A program made the position numbers and the translations under genes. A stretch of 64,000 bases of DNA from NCBI GenBank assembly GCA_032622095.1, contig CP136067.1, positions 137,271,990 through 137,335,989 of the forward strand, in the 5' to 3' direction. Each line of letters begins with the position of its first letter. The first letter of the stretch is position 1. The notes below the pieces were generated by a model. That model ran no database searches. It saw only the letters and a program-made list of their open reading frames with translations, and had not been told where the DNA came from. This DNA is from Siphonodentalium dalli. Taxonomy: Eukaryota; Mollusca; Scaphopoda; Gadilida; Siphonodentaliidae. Below are positions 1 to 13,262 of this stretch, in pieces.

Positions 1-1063
1 CACGAACTTGGAAACGCGCACATTTTTAACTTTGACCATTTTCAGGGGGCATAAAGCAACTGTAATTCACCGTACAACTGATGAAATGGCATGGGACCGT
101 CGGATTATGACGGTCAGACACTGTCAAACCGACAGTATTTTCTAACAGTGTACATAAATTTGAGTTTTAACTGTGCTACATGTAGCTTTGTTCCTTTATG
201 TCTTAAAAGGGCATGCCGGTTCATGTTTTAAAATTGTCAAAATTACTATTACTCGTAACTGAATAGCGATATGGGTTGGCTTTTCAGCTATTACTAGTAT
301 CGTTTTTATTTACAGCCATATTTATACAGTAGTCGGTGTAAGATGAAAACATCATGCATGCGCAGCTTTTTTCTGGATTAAATTACACGAGGCAGATAAC
401 AAGTTTGATACTCTACAAACTGCAATGTTTCATAAGTATTGTCTATCACTTTATGCATTGAGGATTTACGTTTCATCAAAACTATGATCGTAATAGAACA
501 ACTAAGATGCATTTTTTAATTACGAATATAATACTAGTTTCGACCATTCTAAAACATATGAATAGTAATTCCTGCCGGGAAATAATATTGATAGCATGGG
601 AACTTGGCTAATTCTACGGTAAATTAGCAAATTAAGAGCAAAATAATGGTGTTGACCCGTGAAAAATACCATTGGTCTGACCTTTATTAGTTACGGTCTT
701 GATATTATTTAAACGGTTTTGAACCGTAACAAATATAACGGTCAACCAGTTAATGGTTACAGTCTTCCAGTAACTTAAACGGTTTTGTGCCGTGGAACAT
801 GTAGCCTGACCGTATGTTTAACGGTCCAAGTTGTCAGCAATGTTGCGCGGTATGACACCGTTATTAAAGCGACGGGAATTTTTCTAACAGTGTATATACA
901 CTTTTATGTTGGTGACGTAAATTCATGTGACTTTTTCCGCCAAATGCATCTCCGAATGCCGTGGTGACACACTATTAAAAGTCAAACGTGCATGCGTGTG
1001 TCTGCACATGAACCTGGCTATTCGGTTATACATTGATACCATAGTTGATTTTTCCTCCCTCAG
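1..1063. other. Non-coding, upstream intron of EGF/CTLD gene
   Basis: I see no convincing exon here. Around 600-800 the phrase AACGGTTTTG with an ACCGT partner recurs, which looks like an old degenerate repeat. The stretch ends in a pyrimidine-rich tract and a CAG at 1061-1063 that serves as the 3' splice site of the first EGF exon. It is probably an intron, because the first visible exon starts in phase 1 and needs an upstream exon. Confidence 0.5.
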
Positions 1064-1177
1064 ACATCTACGACTGTTACTGGAGTGCGTGCAAAAGCGG
1101 AGGGACGTGTCACGATGCCGTCAACGGATTCACGTGCACGTGTCGGGCTGGTTACACGGGAGATCGGTGTGAAACAA
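1064..1177 (+). CDS. EGF-like domain exon 1 of an EGF-EGF-CTLD gene
   Basis: This internal exon of 114 bp encodes one complete EGF-like module. It is bounded by TTTCCTCCCTCAG and by the donor GTGAGT at 1178. It begins with the last two bases of a split codon and ends with one base, so it is a symmetric phase 1-1 exon, as is usual for shuffled EGF modules. The six cysteines follow the EGF spacing C-x4-C-x5-C-x8-C-x-C-x8-C, with the typical Gly-Tyr-x-Gly before the last Cys. The segment CHDAVNGFTCTC fits the Asp/Asn beta-hydroxylation consensus C-x-[DN]-x4-[FY]-x-C-x-C. EGF modules act extracellularly in adhesion or ligand binding. Joining to the next exon is inferred from matching phase; no transcript is available. 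The signal peptide and first exons are outside the window. Confidence 0.82.
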
Positions 1178-3274
<2,097 letters not shown>

Positions 3275-3407
3275 TAATCAATTCGACATACTTGTGAGAA
3301 GATACATATAACTGAGTCGGTCACAAGTTCAACTGCAATGACCATCCGGGTATTAACATTAATCAACTTGTGATTTTAATTATGCATTTATTTTGGCCTT
3401 GTTCACC

Positions 3408-3461
3408 ATATATATATATATGTGTGAGGGTGTGTGTGAGGGTGTGTGTGTGTGTGTGTTC
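3408..3461. repeat. TA/TG microsatellite
   Basis: A short (TA)n run followed by interrupted (TG)n with GTGTGTGAGG variants. The short open frames here arise from low-complexity sequence. Confidence 0.85.
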
Positions 3462-3596
3462 CTTATAGTCATCCACATTTATGCACCGATTGCAATGAAA
3501 TATGGCTTGGATATGTATTTCGCCTCTCTGTGTAACATGAATTTCGTCCACGAGAATCCACGGATCAACGAAACAACAGGCAAACAAGACAAAGAG

Positions 3597-3895
3597 AGCT
3601 CACTGTGTGTTGACGGAAGTGAACGCTGGTTTGTGGTAAACAGTCATAAACAAAAGTCGCTCATCTCAGACTGACTACCTTACGTATATTTTCGTCTTTT
3701 CCTCAAATTGTGTAAAAATCCCAGGCCGGGTGCCAATCTGCCTCGATGAGGGGTATGTTCCGCTACAATTTCGTTTCAGAGTCGTGTCTAGTTCTCTCGT
3801 AAATCAAAGTTAAACCTCCTATTTTCCTGCTAAAACACGTCACGTTTGCGATTAAAAGCACATTTTTCAAACTATACGGTGTCGTATATATTTAA
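3597..3895 (+). repeat. Repeat X, 5' half (inverted copy at 10745-11041)
   Basis: This segment aligns over about 300 bp with the reverse complement of 10745-11041, including GGAAGTGAACGCTGG, TGCCAATCTGCCTCGATGAG and GTCGTGTCTAGTTCTCTCG. Its continuation lies at 6497-6735, separated by the GACCCGAC repeat cluster. Confidence 0.75.
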
Positions 3896-4630
3896 CTAGA
3901 AGGTGACCCGACTTCGTCCGGGCTTTGACCTTGAATTGTCCATTTTGAAGGTCAAGGTCAAGTGGGGTCACTATTTGACCAGTCCAAAAACACTGCCCAG
4001 ACAAAAGTACCCGACAAACGTGCCCGTCGAAATCCATCCGGTTTTACCCGATTTGACCTTGAATTGATCATTTTGAAGGTCAATGTCTGGTCGTGGTCAC
4101 GATTGGACCCGTCCAAAACAATCAGTGGACAAAAGTAACCCCACGTATCAAATTTCGTCGAAATCCCATCAAAATTGGCGATTTGACCTTGAAGTTACCC
4201 GATTTCAAGGTCAATGTCACGTCGCACGGGCAAATGAGTACGCTTATGAGACTCGCCATAAGAAAGTACCCCCACATAAAGTTTCATCGAAATCCCGTGA
4301 TATTCGGGCGTTTGACCTTGAGATGACCCGATATCAAGGTCAAGGTCACGTCGCACGGGAAATTAATAGGTTTATGCCACTCCCCGGTCGAAGGTACCCC
4401 CACATACCAAGTTTCATCGAAATCCCGTGATATTCTGGCGTTTGACCTTGAAATTACACAATTTCAAGGTCACGTCGCACGGGCAAATTAATAGGCCTAT
4501 GCCACTTCCTGGCCGAAAATACCCCCACATATCAAGTTTCATCGAAATCGGGTCGGCCGTTTTCGAGTTCATCGCGAACACACAGACGCACAGACAGACA
4601 GACAGATCTTCCAAAATATATAATAGACTA
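3896..4630 (+). repeat. GACCCGAC/TCAAGGTCA dispersed element, long copy
   Basis: The element begins near CTAGAAGGTGACCCGACTTC and ends with a (CAGA)n run and CTTCCAAAATATATAATAG. Its interior is tandem: GTACCCCCACAT-like landmarks recur at about 4134, 4266, 4394 and 4519 (spacing 125-132 bp), each unit carrying TTGACCTTGA and TTCAAGGTCA blocks. Related copies lie at 4631-4872, 5172-5406, about 6290-6500, 7613-7795 (minus) and 52975-53275 (minus). The A/C-rich microsatellite tail resembles that of a retroposon, but I see no coding region and cannot assign a class. Confidence 0.7.
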
Positions 4631-4640
4631 GAAGGTGACC

Positions 4641-6203
4641 CGACTTCGTCCGGGCTTTGACCTTGAAATGACCATTTTTAAGGTCAAGGTCAGGTGGGGT
4701 CAAACACCAACACCCCAAAAATGGTGGAAATCGGCCCAGCGGATACCGGGAAATCGCCCCAGCGGATACCGAGATACCCTATGCATCAAATTTCGTCCGT
4801 AAAAATCCGCCAGTTTAACCCGATTTGATTTCCATTCAAGTATATAAACGCGCCTCATATACACACGCTCATTAATTATCAAGTTTCAACGTAAAGATAA
4901 ATTACCATCGGTGCCCGAGATATCGCCAAGACGTCTGAAACAGTCAAATGCATCGGCCGGTTAAGCGTTAACGTGGTCTAACGTTATGACCTCTAACGAC
5001 GTCATAGAAGTTACGCATTGTTTTTATCCTGATGGAAGATAGTACCACTTCTTCTTGATAATTGAGGCAGATAACTAAAACGGATACATACGCATTATAT
5101 ATCGTTGGAAAGAGGAAACACGAAAGATTCTCACAGTCTCATTATTATGACTGGCATTTTATTATTCGCGCCGACTTCGTCCGGGCTTTGACCTTGAATT
5201 GACCATTTTGAAGGTCAATGTCAGGTGGGGTCAAACACCAACACCCCAAAAATGGTGGAAATCGGCCCAGCGGATACCGGGAAATCGGCCCAGCGGATAC
5301 CGAGATACCCTATGCATCAAATTTCGTCCGTAAAAATCCGCCAGTTTAACCCGATTTGATTTCCATTCAAGTATATAAACGCGCCTCATATACACACGCT
5401 CATTAAAGGCACGTGCGGCCTTAATGGTCGAAAATATTCATATTTGTTCCAAACACCGTAAACAGAAAAAACAGTAAAACGCATACAGTTCCGTTTATAT
5501 ATACCATGACCATCGCGTAAACAGCATGTTATCATAAAGACCTACTATATTTTACCTAAGCAATAGCCTGATTGTGTTACAGAAGACAGCACAATGCTAC
5601 TGGCTAATCACACACAAATGGCATAAACGCTCTTTATTAGTTCCATATCAGGTATTCACCAACAAAGAACGCTCTTTATGTTTACCATCATAATATAAAC
5701 AAACACCAGAAAAGTTACTTTTTACGCCTTTGTTTACATAACAATGGTCAAACATATGACCATAAGATACTGTTTATGCGATATTTCTTATTTGTATACG
5801 GACAAAGTCTATCTACATTTTGATGTAGTTTCTGTTTGTAGCGGTTTTGGACGGGTGGAGATATTTTCACAGGATACCCACCGCCAAGGCCAACCGTGTC
5901 TTTAATTATCAAGTTTCAACGTAAAGATAAATTACCATCGGTGCCCGAGATATCGCCAAGACGTCTGAAACAGTCAAATGCATCGGCCGGTTAAGCGTTA
6001 ACGTGGTCTAACGTTATGACCTCTAACGACGTCATAGAAGTTACGCATTGTTTTTATCCTGATGGAAGATAGTACCACTTCTTCTTGATAATTGAGGCAG
6101 ATAACTAAAACGGATACATACGCATTATATATCGTTGGAAAGAGGAAACACGAAAGATTCTCACAGTGTCATTATTATGACTGGCATTTTATTATTCGCG
6201 CCG
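4641..6203 (+). repeat. Tandem duplication of a 531-bp unit, second copy interrupted
   Basis: Unit 1 is 4641-5171. Unit 2 starts at 5172 and ends near 6203. The two copies are nearly identical: I see only scattered single-base changes, such as CTCACAGTCTC against CTCACAGTGTC near the end. Unit 2 is split by the TTAA-flanked MITE at 5407-5901. The duplication is therefore recent, and the MITE arrived afterwards or was lost cleanly from unit 1. Confidence 0.85.
5407..5901 (-). mobile_element. TTAA-flanked MITE, family A
   Basis: This 495-bp insertion is flanked by TTAA at 5403-5406 and 5902-5905. The uninterrupted duplicate near 4870 reads CTCATTAATTATC and so contains a single TTAA. Imperfect terminal inverted repeats: AGGCACGTGCGGCC and AGACACGGTTGGCC. 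A second copy in opposite orientation lies at 61788-62302 and shares TAAAGAGCGTT motifs. TTAA target duplication is typical of piggyBac-type elements. There is no transposase, so it is non-autonomous. Confidence 0.8.
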
Positions 6204-6395
6204 TTTCGAATCGATTTGTAAGCACCGAACTCAAATGAAAGTCCCGTAACACAGCGTAAAAACATATTTGACCTCGGCACGTGAAAAGTTGACATCGGAT
6301 CTGAAAATTAATATGCCTATGCCACTTCCCGACCGATAGTATCCTCACATACGAAGTTTCATCGAAATCGGGTCGGCCGTTTTCGAGTTCATCGC

Positions 6396-6396
<1 letters not shown>

Positions 6397-6455
<59 letters not shown>

Positions 6456-6471
6456 ACACACACACACACAG
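6397..6471. repeat. (AC)n microsatellite
   Basis: An almost pure dinucleotide run with one CC interruption, sitting in the tail of a truncated GACCCGAC element. Confidence 0.95.
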
Positions 6472-6496
6472 ACAGATCTTCCAAAAATATATAATA

Positions 6497-6735
6497 GATA
6501 AGAAAAGACATGTTTTGAATGCCTTAATATCCCATTGAAAGCCACGCTTAGCGTTGGCCCCCTGTTTCCTGTGTTTTCTCGATATATGAGCCCCATTTCA
6601 AAGCGTGGTGCTCCAACATAATTGAACTCCCGGTAAAATCTGACAAACAAGCATTGAACGTCCGGTAAATTTTTTATTATTTGTATTGAACGGCTGATAA
6701 ACTTTTAATTACACCCTGTAAAATGCCATTTACGG
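6497..6735 (+). repeat. Repeat X, 3' half
   Basis: Matches the reverse complement of 10510-10744, with shared landmarks such as AAAGACATGTTTTG, TATCCCATTGAAAGCC and TTGAACGGCTGATAAAC. In the minus copy the two halves are contiguous. Confidence 0.75.
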
Positions 6736-7612
6736 CCGGTTAAAACCATATTGCACGTTTCGGACTTGATTTTCACATGCAACAAATGTACATTTCAACT
6801 CCTCCACAGCCAATATTGCTACTTGTGCTAACAAATGTTTATTAAAATGGTCAAATGTCCCAGTCAAGATCTGAGATGCATTATATATCATCCTACAAAT
6901 AGTCCCGTGAACGTCCAATGTTTGATATCTGCCCTTGTTTGTTATCTCAACTGGCACTTTAACTATCAGGAGTAACCATGAATCTCCCATTCTCTTGTGT
7001 CAATGGTAGTTTTTTATATTTTAAAACTATAGATTAACTAAAGTGCTAGAATTTGTCCAAAAATACGACTACTTACTATAGTTTTATAAATGTAAAATAT
7101 TACCTTCGACCAAAGATGGTGGGTTTCCAGGGTTACATTCGAGAAAGCGAAACCGTTTATTTGCACATGATGGTGGGTATACGATAATATCGACACATAA
7201 TACGGGACATCCTGTCCCAATTCGATGTACCAAATATGGGCGTATATTTAAAGAGCGTTTATGTCCTTACCACGCACACGTTGGACATGCGTGGTAATTT
7301 TTTAACAAACAGTACGATACATAAACTGGAGTCTGCCTGGACTATTTTATGGAATCATATTTTGAATCTTCCACTGACATAAATCAACCCATTTTATTAA
7401 CGCCACCGGTGTATACTGTGCTTGAAAATATAATATCCACTGGTGTTATGCGGAATTAGGTCGATGTAAAAGCTGCGAATGGGTCGCTTTAAAAGCTGTA
7501 GTGTTACCCCGAATGCAGTATCCTCAATAAAATAGTCCGACACAGATTAGCACATGTGCTGATATTGATAATTACCACACCCTTTGGAAAGCATGCGATC
7601 GTGTGGTAATCA

Positions 7613-7795
7613 AGGATGGATTTCGACGAAATTTGATACTTAGGGATACTTTTGTCCGGGGAGTGTTTTGGACGGGTCAAATCATGACCCTGACCTGACA
7701 TCCGATTTAAAAATAGTCAATTCAAGGTCAAATCGCGCCTTTCGCCGGAAAGCAGATGGGAACAGCCCGGACGAAGTCGGGCCCATCAGCCAGTG
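7613..7795 (-). repeat. GACCCGAC element fragment, minus orientation
   Basis: Shares ATTTCGACGAAATTTGATAC, TTTTGTCCGGGGAGTGTTTT and CCCGGACGAAGTCGGGCC with the copy at 52975-53275. It contains one TCAAGGTCA motif near 7728. Confidence 0.7.
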
Positions 7796-8452
7796 TAATA
7801 AAAAGCGAGACGGCTTGAAGAATGTAATGTATAACACGAGAAACGGGAAAACGTGGTATATGGAAGTATCCAAATTTCCCACATGGAATTTGAAAGCTAG
7901 TTTATATTATAACTATATTATAATTTATATTTATGGCTAATAATATGATCTTGGTGGCGTTACCATTTCTGACTATGGTTTTCTTGTTGTATATGAAGAA
8001 GGAACGAGATGCGGAATACACATATAGAACAACGCTTACGTTGATATTAGAAGGCAATTACCCAGCTAAAGCGGGTTGTGAAATGTTACCACTCAAGCCC
8101 ATTGGTCGACCCTCGTGGTATCCTTGCAAGATCCATATCTCGTGTGGTGATTTCTAACTAATGTCAACATAAGTGTGGTTCTCTAGTTGTCGGGTCACTT
8201 ATTCATGTCAATCGACAATATGTTCTCTTGATATACATGGTTTATGTATACCGGCTGGTATTCTATACATTTGAGTAATACATATACAAATGGCGCGATA
8301 CGTTGGCCTCTCAATCGTCTACAAACATTTCCCTTACCTCAGCTATATAACTAGTTATTTTAGGAGAGTTACACTGACTATTAATAATGTCTCCGTTGTC
8401 CGACTTCGGACTTGTATTTCTGTTTATCACTTCTTATACATGTATCTACGTA

Positions 8453-8945
8453 TTAACCATTGAAGGGATACTGTACCCACATGTTGTTGTTGGTTTCTTT
8501 AGTCTCTGAGTTGTAGAATAAAGTAACCAGATTTCAATTAATTGAAAGTCTGTTGAGTACGAAGTAATGTTACGGATGGCAGAATAGCCGGAACGCGAAA
8601 ATTCCAACTGTCGTTGTCGAGTAATTTTTCGACAGTTTTCAAGGCTTGAGTTTACGCCCCGTATCAACATAATTGTGTACACTATCATGTGTGCCACGCT
8701 TTGCCCAATCCACTATCCGTTAATTATTTTGATTACGTCTTGTACACGGAAATTCGTAATTCAATTTATGACTCCAGCCATAAATTAAATTTATACCAAA
8801 TTATTAACTTTGATTTTAAGACAACCTATTAACCTGAACGTTTACAGAATACATCTAATTCTTCGACTCAAATTACTTAGTTTTCTATACATTATCGATA
8901 TTAGATTGTTGTTATCACCGGGAATTTATTGAAAATGGCGTACAG
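8453..8945. repeat. Dispersed repeat, second copy at 42484-42720
   Basis: Blocks 8453-8545 and 8820-8945 are similar to 42484-42576 and 42594-42720. Both contain AAGGGATACTGTAC, TTGTTGTTGGTTTC, GAACGTTTACAGAATACATC and TTATTGAAAATGGCGTAC. Class unknown; the small open frames in it are not supported as genes. Confidence 0.65.
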
Positions 8946-9186
8946 TACCACAGCAATTTATTTAGTAATTATTTACTCTATATATTCCGGACATGGATCC
9001 GGCTGATATGCAGACATATGAGTGCAATGCGTGCCATCAAATTGGCAACACATTTTGTCAAACAATGCTATAAGGACACACACAGGAGAAGAATTGGCAA
9101 TACAAATTAGCCTTAAAATACGGACTCCACGATAACATCGGGGCAGGTGAACGTGTAAGTGGTGTTACCACACCATCTTCATGTTG

Positions 9187-9290
9187 ATCCACACTGGCAC
9201 GTTCGTGTATCTTTAGATGTCTGCTCAAGCTCGTTTTGTGTTTGGTGAATGGTGGTGAATGTATAGTCGGCACCCGACACCAGAACTTCG
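9187..9290 (-). pseudogene. Possible C2H2 zinc-finger relic
   Basis: On the minus strand one frame reads FTKHKTSLSRHLKIHER, which fits the second half of a C2H2 finger (F-x-L-x2-H-x3-H plus linker). The preceding Cys pair is not intact. Just upstream on the plus strand, near 9020-9095, TYECNAC and HTGE-like codons are also reminiscent of finger and linker sequence. The second copy in the direct repeat at 10046 keeps only part of it. This is most likely a decayed fragment; chance similarity is possible. Confidence 0.3.
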
Positions 9291-9524
9291 GTGTCACCGA
9301 CCCAAGCATATCATAGAATTCGTCCATATGGATTTAGCGACACGTCGAAATAGGGTCCACCAGAAGCAACGGGAGCAAGGGGAAATGGCTACACAAAATG
9401 GCACTTTATATGTATGTTATGGACTATAACCAATGGAAAACACACGTCAGATTATTATAAGTGTATAACTTAACAACTCCCTACAGATTCCTTCAATTGT
9501 ACATGGATTGCATGCAGTATGGCG
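9219..9524 (+). repeat. Direct repeat, copy 1
   Basis: About 300 bp, nearly identical to 10046-10343. It starts at TCTGCTCAAGCTCGTTTTG and ends at ATGCAGTATGGCGA. Differences include a short deletion around ACACCAGAACTTCGGTG in the second copy. Confidence 0.85.
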
Positions 9525-10045
9525 ACAAAATGGCAATCCGTGGCCCCTCTCGCTCGCCGTAGACCGAGGTCACATGTTCCCTCCGCATCATCGCCTCCTG
9601 TGTCCCTGGTCCTGTTTTGTGGTATAACCCTCCCCGTGAAATATAGGCAATATCTTATTATGATTTATTTGTACCCTTTGGGTTCCAATTGCTCGACTCT
9701 ACTCAACCCCAAAATACCCGACTACGGTTTCGAATTTGATTGTCACCATTGAGTTGGAATTTTTCAACTAGGCTAAATAAAAATTGCAAGTTAGGCTAAA
9801 ATCCAGACGGAAAACCAAGATTCTACTTGTTTAAAGTCTGAATTATCCAACTGCATGCTGTTAAATTGGAGGGTTATAATTTCCAACTATTAGTGCCATT
9901 TGATCAATTGGGGTGGGGTGTGCAACAACATCCATGTTCATGCATGGCCATTATATGTATTTCGGTGTTCAGAACACCATGCCACTCCATATAAAACCCT
10001 ATTATAGCACATTTTTGACACCAGCTTGAGGGCTAAATTAAAAGT

Positions 10046-10343
10046 CTGCTCAAGCTCGTTTTGTGTTTGGTGAATGGTGGTGAATGTATAGTCGGCACCC
10101 GACACTTCGGTGTCGCCGACCCAAGAATATCAAAGAATTCGTCCATATAGATTTAGCGACACGTCGAAATAGGGTCCACCAGAAGCACCGGGAGCAAGGG
10201 GAAATGGTTACACAAAAGGGCACTTTATATGTATGTTACGGACTATAACCAATGGAAAACACACGTCAGATTATTATAATTGTATACCTTAACAACTCCC
10301 TGCAGATTCCTTCAATTGTACATGGATTACATGCAGTATGGCG
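10046..10343 (+). repeat. Direct repeat, copy 2
   Basis: Copy of 9219-9524. Both borders carry the phrase ACCAGCTTGAGGGCTAAATTAAAAG (10020-10045 and 10343-10368), consistent with a segmental tandem duplication. Confidence 0.85.
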
Positions 10344-10509
10344 ACCAGCTTGAGGGCTAAATTAAAAGTTTTATATGTTGAAACAGAGATTGTAGATTAC
10401 GACCGTAAAATGAGTTCAATTATTCCCAAATGCATGTGTCTGTTATTGGTGGTCTATTTTAATACTAGCGATCGACGTCACTTCAGTTTTCACTCCAATA
10501 TACACACAT

Positions 10510-11041
10510 ATTTAAGTGTAAGGCATTTTACAGGGTGCAATCGAACGTTTATCAGCCGTTCAAAACAAATAATAAAAAAATTACCGGCCGTTCAATGCTT
10601 CTTTGTCAGATTTTAACGGCCGTTCAATTCTGTTGGGAGCACACGCTTTGAAATCGGGCTCGTATATCGAGATAACATAGAAAACAGTGGCCAAACACTA
10701 AACTTGGCTTTCAATGGGATATTTAGGCATCCAAAACATGTCTTTGTTATTAAATACGACATCGTATAGTTTGAAAAATGTGCTTTTGATCTCAAATGTG
10801 ACGTGTTTTTAGCACGCAAATAAGAGGTTTAACCTTGATTTACGAGAGAACTAGACACGACACTGAAACGAAAGTAGTACGAAATGTAGCGGAACATACC
10901 CCTCATCGAGGCAGATTGGCACCCGGGTTGGGAGGAAAAGACGAAAATATACGTACCGTAGTCAATCTGATGTGAGCGACTTTTGTTTATGGCTGTTTGT
11001 CGCAAACCAGCGTTCACTTCCGTTCACACACAGTGGAGCTG
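10510..11041 (-). repeat. Repeat X, uninterrupted inverted copy
   Basis: The reverse complement matches 3597-3895 joined directly to 6497-6735. The junction lies near 10745-10755, where the sequence is continuous. It therefore serves as a related empty site for the GACCCGAC cluster at 3896-6496. Confidence 0.75.
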
Positions 11042-11444
11042 TCGGCAAGAGCATTATATTTCAAGAGCCGGATGGTTTCTCGGGAACTACTGGAACTACT
11101 AACATGCGAAATAATTTTACTGGACAGAAGAATTCAGATTAACCCATTGCAATGGATGCATGTATATCACTATATATTGGGTACATTTTCCTAAACATAT
11201 TTTACTAAACTGCCCAACACCCGATTACTATATGGTGTTGGACTCAAATAAACCCAACGGAATTTAGAGTGTAGGCCATTAATTAAACTGTCGAAAAATG
11301 TCCCATGTATTATGCCAGAACAAAATTGAAATAGAATCAGTATTAATTGATGAAAGCGTTTCATGACAGGGCTGGTGTCCTGGAAATGTTATGTTGTGGA
11401 TTGTTGCTGGGTAGAGAGAGAACATTTTAAATTTAAATCTTCAG

Positions 11445-11600
11445 GTCGATTCAAGTCGATAGCTGGCGCCGAGATCTGCATCACTTATGATACCAGATCG
11501 TGGTATAACGCTCGTGACGAATGTGCAACATATGGCGGCCATCTTTTGAGAATTAGCAACGCTGCCATGTACGAAGCGGTTATAGAAGAACTGGCCTACA
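11445..11600 (+). CDS. C-type lectin domain, N-terminal exon
   Basis: A 156-bp phase 1-1 exon, acceptor AAATCTTCAG and donor GTGAGT at 11601. It encodes about 52 residues with the first half of a C-type lectin fold: an aromatic beta strand, then SWYNARDECATYGGHLLRIS, the classic Trp-x3-Ala-x2-x-Cys and Gly-Gly-His-Leu motif, followed by helix 2 (AAMYEAVIEELAY). Spliced to the exon at 3141-3254 it gives EGF-Ser-CTLD in frame. CTLDs usually bind carbohydrate or protein ligands outside the cell. The first Cys pair of long-form CTLDs is not present here, so this is either a short-form domain or a small preceding exon was missed. The domain is completed by the exon at 30818. Confidence 0.85.
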
Positions 11601-12376
11601 GTGAGTTATATACCGATTATATATGTCCTAAGCATGGCCAGTTTTTGTTCCGCTCTGGACAACCGAACAGATAAAGCAGAGACGACTTATAGTCATATAT
11701 ATTGACCCATGGCGGTCCGTCATGGAGAATATACACATATAAATATTATTATATAACTATATCCACCAATAAGTCCACCGCTATCACTAAAATACTTCAA
11801 ATATGGTCATTTTCCAGAATTCTCAGAAATCACTTACTGTTGCTATGGTAACACAATTATTTACGCAAATAAGCGACAAGTGTGTGTTTCCACTAACTAT
11901 GCCTCACGACCACAGCGCTGTATCCTCCAATAATACACACCCACTACATTCATTTCTTAAATATATGTCAGAAGAATACTATATTACTGCGTGTTGAGTA
12001 GAGATCAACCACCGTGAGACGCAACGGGTTAATTGGTCCAAGTAGACGCATTGTGCGAGGAAATAAACGGGCGACATAACTATCTATGTCATAGTAATTA
12101 CGACGACCACTTGTCACTAAAGTGCACCACCGTGAGACAGCATACCTACTATGCAATCGCTCTAAGATACGTGTGTCTCCAGCCATTTGAGTGTTAACAC
12201 GCTGTAGTCGAGATGCATATGGTGCGAAACACTTTCCACTCAATGTGCCCCCTACAACTGAAATCAATGTATACACTATGGAGATTATAGCAAGCAGCAC
12301 AGTAATTTAACCCAATAATATACAACCGAATTATTAACCGATTAGTATAGGCAGCACTGAGAAACAATTCGGGTCA

Positions 12377-12652
12377 ATAAGCGAGATCACTGAGTCGCTA
12401 GCATATTGGATCCATCCAGCCCCCATTCCGCGTTTTAAGTGTTACAGGTCAAAGTTCTGGAGTAGTATTCCATATATATGGAGCTTTCGAATATTCATGA
12501 ATTCAATATCTGGAATTCACTAATATTCAAAAGCTCCATATATGGAATGCCATATATGGAATGCTGCTCCAGAACTTTGACCTGTATCACTTAAACCGCG
12601 GAATGGGGGCTGGATGGATCCAATATGCTAGCGACTCAGTGATCTCGCTTAT
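12377..12652. repeat. Foldback palindrome, 276 bp
   Basis: Arms of about 130 bp, ATAAGCGAGATCACTGAGTC... and its reverse complement ending GATCTCGCTTAT. Internal landmarks GGATCCATCCAGCCCCCATT and AAAGTTCTGGAG recur inverted. The arm centre carries a few mismatches. A MITE-like hairpin with no coding capacity. Confidence 0.85.
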
Positions 12653-12789
12653 ATGACTACTTAGGGTTAGTCACAGACATTTGGGGCCACTTTGAAAGAC
12701 CCACACCTTTCACCGAGTCACTATCACTAACCATGTTGTTAGTCATAATGACTAAGTTACACCAAGAATCAGTAACTCTTATTGCAACA

Positions 12790-13060
12790 CTGCCTTGAAT
12801 AAAGCCTATATATAGGTAGATGTACCTTGCCAGATATCAGTATTGGATGATCCTGAAAAGTCGTGTGCTACTGATTGTTTTCTTTTATCACAGATGAAAC
12901 TTTATTTCACTGCACACTGAGACCGCTATTTTTGAACAGGCCTTCTATTCCTTGCCATCTATCTTGACAGATTGTATTTTTTGTGTGGAAAATTTTCTGA
13001 ATGGAACAGACTCAATTGTGTTATAATACATGAGTTATTCTAACATTCCACCATCTTATG
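12790..13060 (-). repeat. Left outer arm of the composite foldback
   Basis: The reverse complement aligns for about 250 bp with 29482-29735: GGCCTGTTCAAAAATAG, CAGTGTGCAGT and TTGAGTCTGTTCCATTCA are shared. The same segment also occurs in plus orientation at 26958-27030. Confidence 0.75.
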
Positions 13061-13262
13061 GTGCAAGGTCCTTCAGTTTGCAACAATATATGTATATCTT
13101 AGATAGAATGATAAATATACTTATAATGCTTTTATCTATGTATCTGTATTTGCTAGCTCACTATATGTATGCCCTGATTCCCGTCCCCATACAAGTATGA
13201 CAGTTGAGAAGATATAATTGTTCAAGTGACTTAATTGGGTCACCATTTGTCGAGGTTGTGAA

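Noticed and set aside
6175-6650. Val/Cys- and His-rich frames around the (AC)n run
   Set aside because: Translations of the dinucleotide repeat.
7933-8157. 74-codon frame with a hydrophobic N-terminal stretch (LVALPFLTMVFLLYM)
   Set aside because: It could look like a signal or membrane segment, but there is no homologue I know, no splice context and no promoter evidence; length is compatible with chance.
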